64,000 bases of DNA, taken from positions 3,842,276 through 3,906,275 of the forward strand of contig OZ244931.1 in assembly GCA_965222215.1 (NCBI GenBank), read 5' to 3'. The notes under the pieces were generated by a model. It saw nothing but the letters and a program-made list of their open reading frames with translations, did no database searches and was not told the DNA's origin. Of the stretch, positions 8,746 to 16,872 are shown in pieces; positions within the stretch are counted from its first letter, which is position 1; the number at the start of each line of letters is the position of its first letter. This stretch comes from JABJAG01 sp965222215. GTDB taxonomy: Bacteria > Pseudomonadota > Alphaproteobacteria > UBA6615. Both the position numbers and the translations under genes were made by a program.

Positions 8746-9993
8746 TCAGGGAAGCAGAGGCATAGCTGAGTAGGAAAGCAGATACCACATTCCTCCACGA
8801 TTCACCCAAGTCGACATGAACGAGTTGTGCAGTGGCTTCGGTGTTCCCTGCACTAATACCTCCATAGCTATTTCGCCAGACATGATCGCAGCAGAACCGG
8901 ACGTTTTGATCTCCACATTCTCTGTCCGAACCAGGTCGTAGCGAAGATTGCCGGCCTGAATCGATGTTATGAGCTCGTTCTTGCTATCCACCCGACCCGA
9001 GGAATGCACATAAACGAGATCCTTATCGAGTAGGCTGTCCAATGTTTCGAGGTCAGCTGCCTCGAGCGCTTCGCAGCGCATTTTTTCCATCCGCATCAAG
9101 ACCGAGGAGTCGGACTGATGCGCCCTCGCCCCCATACGGAGCCCCTCAACGCAGGCCGCCGGGTCGACCGCCCCGCCCAGATGAGCTTCGGTCAAGCGAT
9201 GCAGTTGGGCGCTGCTCTCAAGGAGCGGCAACCAAATGCCGTTTCGCTCCGCAATGTCACACATGATGGAGACGTCTTTTAGTGACGTTGAGAGGTGAGA
9301 CTGTGGACTGAAGTCCTGTGACACCATTTTTGGCCCCTTGGTCGCCATGACGCTCGATCGAGCGGCAGAGCGCTGGAATGCATCGAGTGTCAGAGTGGTG
9401 TCGAGTCCTTGGGATTCCGCGAAGATCAAACCCTCTGCGAGCGCTATCCTATTCAATTGCAGTACGAGATTGATTGAGAGCTTCGTGGATGAGGCGCTGC
9501 CAATGCCGCCCAAATAAGCCCAATCGGGGCAGATGCCGGCGAGAATATCGGCATGCTCGTCGACCAGCGCCTTGTCCCCTCCGGCCAAGCCCAAGCTATC
9601 GCCCTGTGCGACGTTGGAGGCCGTGCCGGAAATCGGATATTCAATGAAGCTAAGCTTGTTTTTGGCAGCGATGAGGGCCAGCTCGTTTATTGATTCAGGC
9701 GGGCAGGTCGTGCAGCAGATCAGAGTTGGGCCCGGCTCCGATTTGGCGCTCACATGTTTGGAGCAGGCGTGAATAATCTCGGCGGCCTGTCCGTGGCTGA
9801 AAACGACAAGTACGATTGCACGACAGTGCTCCGCCATTTGCTCGACGGTGACAGCGCGAACATTGGCTGCAGCGACGATCTTCTGTGGATCTATGTCAAA
9901 TCCGACGACGCCAAAGGACGCCTCAATCAGCCTGTGGGAAATTGCTGAGCCCAGAAATCCGAGTCCGATAACGCCGATGGTGCCGCAGGCCAT
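8746..9993 (-). CDS. 3-hydroxyisobutyrate-dehydrogenase-like oxidoreductase fused to an NTF2/SnoaL-like domain
   Basis: A 415-residue two-domain protein. Residues 1-290 are a beta-hydroxyacid dehydrogenase: NAD-binding GVIGLGFLGSA, EYPISGTASNVAQG substrate loop and catalytic Lys171 (STKLSINLV). Residues about 297-415 form a DUF4440/SnoaL-type NTF2 fold (ADLETLDSLLDKDLVYVHSSG, ending WYLLSYSAMPLLP). Family dehydrogenases are near 290-300 residues, so the C-terminal domain is an addition. The ATG at 9993 overlaps the upstream stop (TGATG), coupling it to the oxygenase gene; the TTG just before is less likely. The pair probably acts on one substrate, the oxygenase first. Confidence 0.85.
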   Translation of the reverse strand: MACGTIGVIGLGFLGSAISHRLIEASFGVVGFDIDPQKIVAAANVRAVTVEQMAEHCRAIVLVVFSHGQAAEIIHACSKHVSAKSEPGPTLICCTTCPPESINELALIAAKNKLSFIEYPISGTASNVAQGDSLGLAGGDKALVDEHADILAGICPDWAYLGGIGSASSTKLSINLVLQLNRIALAEGLIFAESQGLDTTLTLDAFQRSAARSSVMATKGPKMVSQDFSPQSHLSTSLKDVSIMCDIAERNGIWLPLLESSAQLHRLTEAHLGGAVDPAACVEGLRMGARAHQSDSSVLMRMEKMRCEALEAADLETLDSLLDKDLVYVHSSGRVDSKNELITSIQAGNLRYDLVRTENVEIKTSGSAAIMSGEIAMEVLVQGTPKPLHNSFMSTWVNRGGMWYLLSYSAMPLLP

Positions 9994-11036
9994 CAAACAG
10001 CGTCTTCCGCTTCAACATTCGACAGCTTGTTCACGTATTGGAAATTACGATCGCAATACTCAACGTGCATGGCTTCGAACGTGATCGGTTTCGAGGCGTT
10101 GGTTGGGTGTGCGGACTTGAAACCATCCGGTGGTGCAATCCGTGCTTCTAGGTTCGGATAGTAGAAGAAAATATTTGAGTATCGCCCTTGGTCCTGTGGG
10201 ATGCGCACACGATGCGGCGTTGCGCGATAGTGCCCATCAGTCCACCGTTGCAAGGCGAGGCCCGTGTTGACCAACACAGCACCGTGGACACGAGGGACTT
10301 CGAGCCAGTCACCACCTGGAAGCAGGACATCCAGTCCCGGTACTTCAGTCGGTGGAATGAGGGTGAGGAACGAGAGGTCCTGATGGGGAGGAGACCCCAT
10401 ATACCCGTCACGCTCATCCGGGGAAACTTGCGGATAGTGAGCAAGCCGGACCGCCGAGGTCGATCGGTCGAAGCTGCTTTCGAAAATCTTAGCGGGCAGA
10501 CCTAGCGAAATCGCCAAGGGTGCGAGCAGCCGATAGGCAACATCATCGAAGGCGCGGATGTAGCGCTGTGAAAATTCACGAAACCCGGGAAGCTTTGATG
10601 GCCAGTTGGGCTGGTCGCGGAATCGCCGACCGCTCCCAAAATCAGGATCACCTTCAGCTAAATCGAATGTGTATTTATAGGCTTCGCTGATGCTGCCACG
10701 CCGATTGTTTCTGCTGAGATTGTCCCTGTAGACCGAGGCCTTCAGCGGTTGGTAGCCCGACTGGCTTTCGTTCATGAGGTTTTGCTTTTTCACGTCCATC
10801 GGCAGGTCAAAGAACCGTTTGGATTGATCAAAACATTCGGCGATGAGCGTCTCATCGATTCCGTGATTTGTAATGAAGAAGAAGCCGATATCCTCGCACG
10901 CCTTGCGCAATGCCGTAGCAAGTTCCTGTTCGGCCCCGGGCGTGCCGGCCAGGTAAGGGCCAACATCGATAATCGGTAGCCGTTCATCTTCGCGAATTCG
11001 GCGCTCCGGAGCGGTGTTGAGAGACGTGTCTATCAC
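9993..11036 (-). CDS. Isopenicillin-N-synthase-like 2-oxoglutarate/Fe(II) oxygenase
   Basis: A 347-residue protein with the DIOX_N domain (LPIIDVGPYLAG, FFFITNHGI) and the 2OG-FeII_Oxy core. Iron ligands His218, Asp220 (PPHQDLSF) and His275 (ATPHRV), and the cosubstrate pair Arg285/Ser287 (RYSN), are present, so an active dioxygenase is expected. The start is GTG 11036, preceded by AAGGA six nt upstream. It shares an operon with the dehydrogenase-NTF2 fusion. The substrate is unknown; relatives hydroxylate amino acids, flavonoids or nucleobases. Confidence 0.87.
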   Translation of the reverse strand: MIDTSLNTAPERRIREDERLPIIDVGPYLAGTPGAEQELATALRKACEDIGFFFITNHGIDETLIAECFDQSKRFFDLPMDVKKQNLMNESQSGYQPLKASVYRDNLSRNNRRGSISEAYKYTFDLAEGDPDFGSGRRFRDQPNWPSKLPGFREFSQRYIRAFDDVAYRLLAPLAISLGLPAKIFESSFDRSTSAVRLAHYPQVSPDERDGYMGSPPHQDLSFLTLIPPTEVPGLDVLLPGGDWLEVPRVHGAVLVNTGLALQRWTDGHYRATPHRVRIPQDQGRYSNIFFYYPNLEARIAPPDGFKSAHPTNASKPITFEAMHVEYCDRNFQYVNKLSNVEAEDAV

Positions 11037-11425
11037 GGCAGTTCCTTTTATATTATTCCCAAAATATGGGAATTTATATCATGTTTAAGATATTGTCAAG
11101 CGATATGAACGATAGCCATGCGGCGCGGCTTCTCTCTTGAAAGTGTTGAATTCTGGATGTTTATGTTGCTTCCTGAAACAAGCGTGCCGTGAAGATGGAC
11201 AATATTCTCAACGCCCAGGATGTCAACGAAATATCAAAAAGTGATAATTATGGAATTCAATGCGCGGTAGTCACTTGCTAGGAAGATGATCGGCATCACA
11301 GCTTTCCAGGGAAGGTGCTGTTGCCCTCAGAAGTGTAGATAAGACTGCGTGGTGGCGCGGTGGGACCTGTTGGTGCAGCAACGGAATCCACAGTTGCCGC
11401 TGCGCTTTCCTTCGGAGGATCGACG
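11037..11425. other. 389-bp intergenic region between divergent genes
   Basis: AT-rich region between the minus-strand oxygenase operon and the plus-strand VOC remnant. It holds the palindrome at 11055-11073 close to the oxygenase start, and a good ribosome-binding sequence GGAGGA at 11414-11419 for the VOC gene. No other gene is supported. Confidence 0.7.
11055..11073. promoter_or_regulatory. Palindromic operator candidate upstream of the oxygenase operon
   Basis: ATTCCCA and TGGGAAT form a perfect 7-bp inverted repeat separated by AAATA. It lies 19 nt upstream of the GTG start, inside an AT-rich promoter region. Spacing and symmetry suit an IclR or GntR dimer; both types are encoded nearby. 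Binding is inference. Confidence 0.55.
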
Positions 11426-11986
11426 ATGAATGTTTCGATGAGAGTGCCTGAACCCAACGACGTCATTTCTCCTGCGGAATTCGTGCACATTGTCCTCTAC
11501 ATGAAAAGGTTCCAGAAACGGGTCGACTGATACGTCATGTTTCTTGACGGACAGGTTGCCAGCGCTTCAGTGGGGCTGGCATTCATCACATGTGACGATG
11601 AGCATCATCGTGTCGCGATCTTCGAAAACCCGGACGACCACCACGATCCCGGCACAAACACCGTCGGCTTGGCGCATTTCGCATTCAGCTGTGCATCACT
11701 TGGAGACTTGATCGCTCACTACGAGCACATGAAAGAGATTGGTGTCATGCCTATGCGGGTCGTTAACGATGGGCCCAACACCTCGCTGTACTATCGCGAT
11801 CCATACAGCAATGCCCTTGAGGCTCAATTCGATAACTTTCCGAGCGTCGGGGCGCTCAAACGGATTGGCGGTAAGTATCCGACATTGCTGTGCCCGATCG
11901 AGGGGGGGGCGCTGTTACGGCTGAATGTGCTCTTCTTGCCAGTCAGTCAGTGCGTCAAGTTCCGAGCGTTGGCGTCTGAGGTCTGA
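11426..11986 (+). pseudogene. VOC-family (glyoxalase / extradiol-dioxygenase-like) gene with in-frame stop
   Basis: ATG 11426 follows a strong GGAGGA and reads a normal VOC start (EFVHIVLYMKRF). A TGA at 11528-11530 then stops translation where relatives have Trp (the VDWY position), and the frame continues without a shift into MFLDGQVASASVGLAFITCDDEHHRVAIFENP, GLAHFAFSC and YYRDPYSNALEAQFDNF. A single TGG to TGA change explains it. The last part, after about 11840, no longer resembles the family and is probably also decayed. An intact protein would bind a divalent metal (His21 and others) and act on an aromatic or thiol adduct. Confidence 0.8.
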
Positions 11987-12124
11987 GTCAATCCGTTTGA
12001 GGGCCTTTGAGAGCTGGGCTTCGGCACTCTGAGCTTTCATGAATACTTTTGCTAAATGACCCTTTGAGCTGATTGGCCTGCGGCCGCCTCCATCGTCGGG
12101 GGGAGTATAGAGTTCAGAGCGCAA
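11915..12124 (-). CDS. Doubtful small hypothetical protein (69 aa)
   Basis: Open reading frame overlapping the tail of the VOC pseudogene on the opposite strand. The predicted peptide is basic with a helical, possibly coiled-coil segment (LSKALKRIDSDLRRQRSELDALTDW). No family recognised and no ribosome-binding site stands out. It may be a chance frame in decayed sequence. Confidence 0.25.
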   Translation of the reverse strand: MRSELYTPPDDGGGRRPISSKGHLAKVFMKAQSAEAQLSKALKRIDSDLRRQRSELDALTDWQEEHIQP

Positions 12125-12201
12125 ACACTTGAATAAAAGACTAGGGTTGCTGCCATGCTCTCTCGATCACGGTCGGCGGTAAGCGCTTCGCGCAGCAGCC
12201 G

Positions 12202-12867
12202 CTAGAAATCCCGGAATATGTTTTGCACCACGGACTTGATGTGCGCGAGCATCAGATCGTGTGAACGTTTGGCGTTTCTCTCTGATATAGCCTCAACGAT
12301 TTCGCGATGCTGCTGCCGGTAGCGTTTCATTTGGACTTCGGTGAGGAGTTGTTCACGCAATCGTCCCCAGATTGCCCCGTGGCGATTGGCATGTATCGAT
12401 TCATAGAGCGACAGCAACATCCTATTCCCAGCAGCCTCGGCAATTGTGTGATGCAATTTGGCATCGTAATCTTGAAATGCTTGTCGTCCCTCGCTCTTCT
12501 CAGCAAGCTCGATACAATCCTGCATTCGCGAAAGAAGCGCTGTTGATGCACGAAGTGCCGCGAGGCGGGCCAATTCAGGTTCAAACGCGACCCGGGCCTC
12601 CATGATTTCACTTGGATTGGTTAAGTCTGAAACTGCTGAGATAGCCGGGGGCACGATAGGTCTGGGCCCATAGAATGTGCCTTTACCAACGTGGCGCCAA
12701 AGCAAGCCTTCACTTTCGAGCGCGTCCAAGCCAGCTCGCAATTGGCTCCTTGTCACGCCTAAGATCTCTGCCAATTCACGTTCGGGCGGGAGCCGTTCTT
12801 GGTCGGAAAAGCCTCTTTCACTTATGTAATTACGCAGCAATGCGTCGGTATCGAATGTCGTTTGCAT
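12202..12867 (-). CDS. GntR-family regulator, FadR/FCD subfamily
   Basis: A 221-residue protein: N-terminal winged HTH (ERLPPERELAEILGVTRSQLRAGLDALESEGLLWRHVGKGTF) and C-terminal all-helical FCD ligand domain with metal-site residues (Asp and His in FQDYDAKLHHTIAEAAGN, a further His in HREIVEAI). Such regulators sense small carboxylates. ATG 12867 is preferred to a start seven codons upstream because it sits right before the family N-terminus. ACCAAT repeats lie just upstream (12874-12889) and ATTGGT repeats precede the cyclodeaminase-like gene, suggesting it controls itself and the downstream catabolic operon. Confidence 0.88.
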   Translation of the reverse strand: MQTTFDTDALLRNYISERGFSDQERLPPERELAEILGVTRSQLRAGLDALESEGLLWRHVGKGTFYGPRPIVPPAISAVSDLTNPSEIMEARVAFEPELARLAALRASTALLSRMQDCIELAEKSEGRQAFQDYDAKLHHTIAEAAGNRMLLSLYESIHANRHGAIWGRLREQLLTEVQMKRYRQQHREIVEAISERNAKRSHDLMLAHIKSVVQNIFRDF

Positions 12868-12873
12868 GCAACA

Positions 12874-12889
12874 ACCAATACAAACCAAT
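12874..12889. promoter_or_regulatory. ACCAAT direct repeat at the GntR gene promoter
   Basis: ACCAAT occurs at 12874-12879 and again at 12884-12889, ten bp apart (one helical turn), directly upstream of the GntR start. The same hexamer, inverted, recurs three times at 14645-14683. Autoregulation is a reasonable inference. Confidence 0.4.
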
Positions 12890-13011
12890 CAGCCCAATTG
12901 CAAGCTCTTTCGCTTTTGGAATATGGTTCTGCGCGATCGTCGGGCAGCGGAATATCTGATCGAACGTTCGCCTGGTTCTTTATTCGTGAAATTCGAGAAG
13001 GAAGATTTGCA

Positions 13012-13938
13012 ATGGAACTCCACCCACAAATGCGCCGCGTTGTATCCATCATGGCGGGCCCTGATTTGGGAAAGCCGACCCCAGGCGAGGCGCGCGCAAT
13101 TCATCGGGAGCACTTCCAGAAGCTAAATCAGCCGCTGGGGAGAGTGCAACGGGTTATGGATTTGTACCCCCAGGGACCGGGTGGCCCGGTCCCGCTTCGG
13201 GTGATTGTACCCATAACTGCTGCCTATGACGAAGCCTTGCCGGTCGTGCTCTATTTTCATGGCGGTGGCTGGGTCTTGGGGAGCCACGAAACGGTTGAGC
13301 CACAATGTCGGTATATCGCCAACGCTGCGAAGGCAATCGTCATCTCCGTCGAGTACCGGGTCGCCCCGGAGCATAAGTTTCCCGCTGCTGTCGATGATTG
13401 TTTGTGGGCGGTTCGTTGGGTTTATGAGCATGCTGAGGAAATAGGTGGAGACAAGAACCGCATCGCTGTCGCCGGTGATAGTGCTGGCGGCAACTTGGCG
13501 GCAGTGACAGCACAACAGGTGCGTGAATCCGGCCCTTCTCTTGCTGCGCAAGTGTTGTTGTTCCCGGTTACTAACTTGTCATTTGACACGCCATCATACT
13601 CCGAGAATGCCAACGGCCCATTTTTGACCCGGGCGATGATGGAAATGTTTGCTGATACCTATCTCAACAATCTTGATGAGCGGCTAGATGTTCGTGCGTC
13701 CCCGTTCCTTGCTGACGATCTGTCGGGCCTGCCGCCGACAACCGTTGTAACTGCAAGCCATGACCCGCTCAGAGATGAGGGAAAAGCTTATGCTGAGCGC
13801 CTCGTTGAAGCGGGGGTGCCTGTGCAACATCGCAACTGGGATGGCTATTCGCATGCTTTCGCGAGTTGGGGCGGCTATATTGATGCAGCTTACGAGGTTC
13901 TGGACTTTTGCGCTGACGGCCTACGCAAAGCACTTTAG
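13012..13938 (+). CDS. Alpha/beta hydrolase, hormone-sensitive-lipase family
   Basis: A 308-residue esterase-type protein. The oxyanion-hole motif HGGGW (83-87), nucleophile Ser157 in GDSAGG, an acid in SHDPLRDEG and the catalytic His in GYSHAF are all present. HSL-family enzymes hydrolyse short acyl esters or, in aromatic pathways, lactones and amides. ATG 13012 has AGAAGGAAG eight nt upstream and is chosen over a frame open much further upstream that overlaps the divergent GntR gene. The context suggests an early hydrolytic step of the catabolic cluster. Confidence 0.88.
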   Translation: MELHPQMRRVVSIMAGPDLGKPTPGEARAIHREHFQKLNQPLGRVQRVMDLYPQGPGGPVPLRVIVPITAAYDEALPVVLYFHGGGWVLGSHETVEPQCRYIANAAKAIVISVEYRVAPEHKFPAAVDDCLWAVRWVYEHAEEIGGDKNRIAVAGDSAGGNLAAVTAQQVRESGPSLAAQVLLFPVTNLSFDTPSYSENANGPFLTRAMMEMFADTYLNNLDERLDVRASPFLADDLSGLPPTTVVTASHDPLRDEGKAYAERLVEAGVPVQHRNWDGYSHAFASWGGYIDAAYEVLDFCADGLRKAL

Positions 13939-14644
13939 TCAAGTCCCTATAAGCGAAAGAGCGTCATTACCGGGTGCCGTGCTCGGCAAGCGTATACCGC
14001 AGCATATATTGGGATATCTGGTTGAAGTGCCGCCTAGATTTTTCGGCATGATCTGGAGAATGCGTTAATGCAGCGCAGCGGCTTGGGCAACGAACAGCAT
14101 ACGCCCTCAGGTAGCGCTGTCGGCAAGCGACTGTAGTAGGCTCCCCTCTTATTTGCACGAGCTCTTCGTTCTCTGGCTCAGGTGGGCGCAGTGATACCTG
14201 ACCATTTGGTGCGTCAATCGCACCACTGCACCCGCAATTTGCCGCGGGTATGTACTCGTCGCCTTTGGTCAGCTGGAACGGCAGGCTGTTATCGACGACA
14301 GATTGTCTGTGTGCGCGCAGCAGAAGCTTGCTGCATTATACGTTCATTCATGGCGCGCTCTTTCTGAATTGAGGTCATTCTCCTCGAACAAGCAGGATGC
14401 TGTTTGAGAGGGGCCCAAATTTTTTCTCACATGTCCCTGTCGCGACCGTACACGGCTAATTCTCGGGCTAAGTGTCCAGTGTGACAAGAGCGCAACCAAT
14501 TAGGTCGTTTTCAAATCCAGGCACTGCCTGAGAACTGCGTGCGCATTTCTGCAGATACGCGTGGTTCAGGCGTGCCGACATTCCTCCAGCAGTTTCGCGT
14601 CGTTGCAAGCGCACTGTTCAATCGTGAGCCCGATCACGAAATTA
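13939..14644. other. About 700 bp without a supported gene
   Basis: Only short open frames are visible, on both strands, none with a credible start or recognisable motif. A minus-strand stretch around 14270-14000 stays open for some 90 codons with Pro/Glu-rich sequence but matches nothing I know; it may be decayed coding sequence. The 3' end holds the ATTGGT repeats described separately. Confidence 0.6.
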
Positions 14645-14683
14645 ATTGGTTGACACCAAAGAGTGATTGGTGTTGTTATTGGT
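14645..14683. promoter_or_regulatory. ATTGGT operator cluster before the cyclodeaminase-like operon
   Basis: ATTGGT occurs at 14645-14650, 14666-14671 and 14678-14683. The first forms a perfect inverted repeat TTGGT-TGAC-ACCAA (14646-14659), which resembles the TGGT...ACCA half-sites of FadR-type GntR regulators. The GntR gene upstream carries the same hexamer at its own promoter. Regulatory link is inference. Confidence 0.45.
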
Positions 14684-14780
14684 TGAGGCGGACACGGGCC
14701 GAGCTGAATCACCCTGCTGGGTGACTATGACGGCTAGAAACAAAATGAAGATCTGCCCGAGTGAACGAGGAAATGTCGTG

Positions 14781-15767
14781 ATGTCAGAAACGCTTTTCGT
14801 TTCCGCTGAGGCCACTCAGCAAGTGCTGACGTGGCCGGAAATGATTGAATGCCTGCGGCAAGCGTATTCGGTTGAATTGGCTTCAGGCTGCAATCCGCCT
14901 CGCACAGTCGCAAGTGGAGACGGAAACTGGCTGCGGGCTCTGACTTCGGTGCCGCCGACAGGCCGGTTCATGGGAACCAAAGTATTTGGGCTCTCTCGGG
15001 AGTTGGCGGTCAATTACCTGATCACTCTGTTTGACCAGAACACAGGCAAAATTACTGGTCTCATTGACGGATATTACATCACCGCGCTTCGTACCGGTGC
15101 AACGTCGGCGCTCGCAATTGACCTAATGGCGCAGCCTGGCCCTGTGAGCGTTTGCGTTTTGGGAAGTGGCACAGAGGCACAATCGCATTTGAGGGCTACC
15201 GCTGCGGTTCGATCTCTTCGAGACGTCAGGGTGTTCAGTCCGACACAGGCCAATCGAGATAGATTTTCAAGGGAACTCCAGGGCGAATTTGGCGCACCAA
15301 TTGTTTCGGTTGCGTCAGCGCAAGAGGCGGTGGAGGGCTGCGAAATCGTAATAGGCGCCACGAATGCGCAGGGCGGTGCGCCCGTACTGCGCGGCGACTG
15401 GCTGGCGTCCGGGTCCATGGTTGTAGCGGTTGGATCGACGATGCCGAGGCAGCTAGAAATCGATCCCCGGACAATCGAGAGATGCGATCTCATTGTATGT
15501 GATGCAATCGAAGAGGTTGTCGATGAAACCGGCGATTTCATAGGGGCCCGCGAGGCGGGGGTCAAATTTGCAGATAAGCTGGCGTCCCTTAACGACTTGG
15601 TTCGCGGCAATCTGCAAAACCAGTTGAGCAAAACTGACATCACGATGTTCAAGTCGGTCGGGTCCGCAATCCAGGACATGGCTGTTTCGGAAATGGCGTT
15701 TAATCGAGCCGTCGAACAGGGGCTTGCGACGCCGTTGCCGATTGAGTTTCTGGTTAAGCGCGCATAA
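14781..15767 (+). CDS. Ornithine cyclodeaminase / mu-crystallin family protein (paralogue 1)
   Basis: A 328-residue protein. N-terminal dimerisation region, then the TKVFGLSREL and ALRTGATSALA segments that hold the substrate-binding Lys and Arg, then a Rossmann domain beginning VCVLGSGTEAQSHLRA, and near the end KSVGSAIQDMA with the conserved Asp. The family covers ornithine cyclodeaminase, ketimine reductases, and alanine or tauropine dehydrogenases using NAD(P)H. ATG 14781 gives exactly the same length as the paralogue at 21557; AGGA lies nine nt upstream. It heads a same-strand run of aldolase, ABC transporter and other genes. Confidence 0.87.
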   Translation: MSETLFVSAEATQQVLTWPEMIECLRQAYSVELASGCNPPRTVASGDGNWLRALTSVPPTGRFMGTKVFGLSRELAVNYLITLFDQNTGKITGLIDGYYITALRTGATSALAIDLMAQPGPVSVCVLGSGTEAQSHLRATAAVRSLRDVRVFSPTQANRDRFSRELQGEFGAPIVSVASAQEAVEGCEIVIGATNAQGGAPVLRGDWLASGSMVVAVGSTMPRQLEIDPRTIERCDLIVCDAIEEVVDETGDFIGAREAGVKFADKLASLNDLVRGNLQNQLSKTDITMFKSVGSAIQDMAVSEMAFNRAVEQGLATPLPIEFLVKRA

Positions 15768-15803
15768 GCGCGAACTCGGGAAGAATCTGGGGGATATTTG
15801 AGA

Positions 15804-16820
15804 ATGACCAAAAAACCGGAAATTTCCGCTGACGACTTACGGGGAATTGTCGCTTACATGCCCACCCCTGTGCGCACGGATATTGCTATCGACCGAAACA
15901 CTGAGAATGCCGTCAATCTTGATGAAGCCGCTCGGGTCGCGGACAGTTTTGTCCGAGAAGGTATGTGTGCGATTGCGCTCAATGGAACTTTTGGTGAGTG
16001 CCCATCGCTCACTTGGAGTGAGCTGCGTGGCTTTACTGGCGCAGTCATCGAGGCTGTCGCTGGTCGAATACCGGTGTTTGCCGGCGCAACTACGCTCAAC
16101 GTTCGCGACACGATTGCCCGAGCCAGGGTCTTTGCCGACATGGGGGCTGAAGGCCTCATGCTCGGCCGGCCGATGATGTCGCCATTGTCAGACGAAAACA
16201 TCGTGCAGTTTTATCGGGATGTCGTTGAAGAGGTGCCAAGTTTGGCAATATTCATGTACGACGACATGGAGGCGTTCAAGCGGCCAATATCAACTCAGGT
16301 CTACTCTGAGCTTGCGAAAATTCCACAAATTGTTGGATGCAAATACCGTTCGCGGTTGCTGTTTTCTGGCATTGTCGACAACAGCTACAATGCCGATATC
16401 GATGCGGTTAAGGGCCGCATCAAGCTAATGCCGGGCGAGGTTGACTGGCATCACGCTTGGCGCCTCTTCGACATGGATGCATGCTGGTCAAGCGCTGTTA
16501 GCGGGGGGCCGGCACCGGTCCAAGCATTGCACAGTGCGCTTTTGGGCGGCGACTGGCCAGCGGCGAAAAGAATCACAAACGATATCGCCTGGTCATATGA
16601 GGGCATGGTCCCTGCACACAATTTTGCTGTGTGGCATGTCGATAAGATTCCTTTCATGAAGGCGCGTTTTGCCGCGGCTGGATACATGAACCCAGGCCCT
16701 GCGTTGCCGCCCTACCAATACATTGCACCTGATCGGTTGGAGGCGGCAATAGAATGCGGCTACCGATTGCGTCAGTTACAGGCGAAGTATTCTGATGTGA
16801 CTTACGCGGCGGCAGAGTAA
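15804..16820 (+). CDS. Dihydrodipicolinate synthase-family aldolase/hydratase (paralogue 1)
   Basis: A 338-residue TIM barrel of the DapA/NanA class I aldolase family. Schiff-base Lys180 (VGCKYRS), the conserved Tyr152 (FMYDD) and the GTFGECPSLTWSE loop are in place. The loop and length resemble trans-o-hydroxybenzylidenepyruvate hydratase-aldolase relatives more than DapA proper. It would cleave or form a pyruvate-derived C-C bond. It starts 36 nt after the cyclodeaminase-like gene and precedes the ABC transporter. ATG 15804 follows GGGGGA; the TTG six nt upstream is less likely. Confidence 0.85.
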   Translation: MTKKPEISADDLRGIVAYMPTPVRTDIAIDRNTENAVNLDEAARVADSFVREGMCAIALNGTFGECPSLTWSELRGFTGAVIEAVAGRIPVFAGATTLNVRDTIARARVFADMGAEGLMLGRPMMSPLSDENIVQFYRDVVEEVPSLAIFMYDDMEAFKRPISTQVYSELAKIPQIVGCKYRSRLLFSGIVDNSYNADIDAVKGRIKLMPGEVDWHHAWRLFDMDACWSSAVSGGPAPVQALHSALLGGDWPAAKRITNDIAWSYEGMVPAHNFAVWHVDKIPFMKARFAAAGYMNPGPALPPYQYIAPDRLEAAIECGYRLRQLQAKYSDVTYAAAE

Positions 16821-16872
16821 TCATGAAGAGTTATTGATAGCATTCAAGATCATCATCAAAAAGGGGGTTGCT

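Noticed and set aside
13967..14158. Open minus-strand stretch upstream of the cyclodeaminase-like gene
   Set aside because: No recognisable motif, start or ribosome-binding site; kept only as possible decayed sequence.
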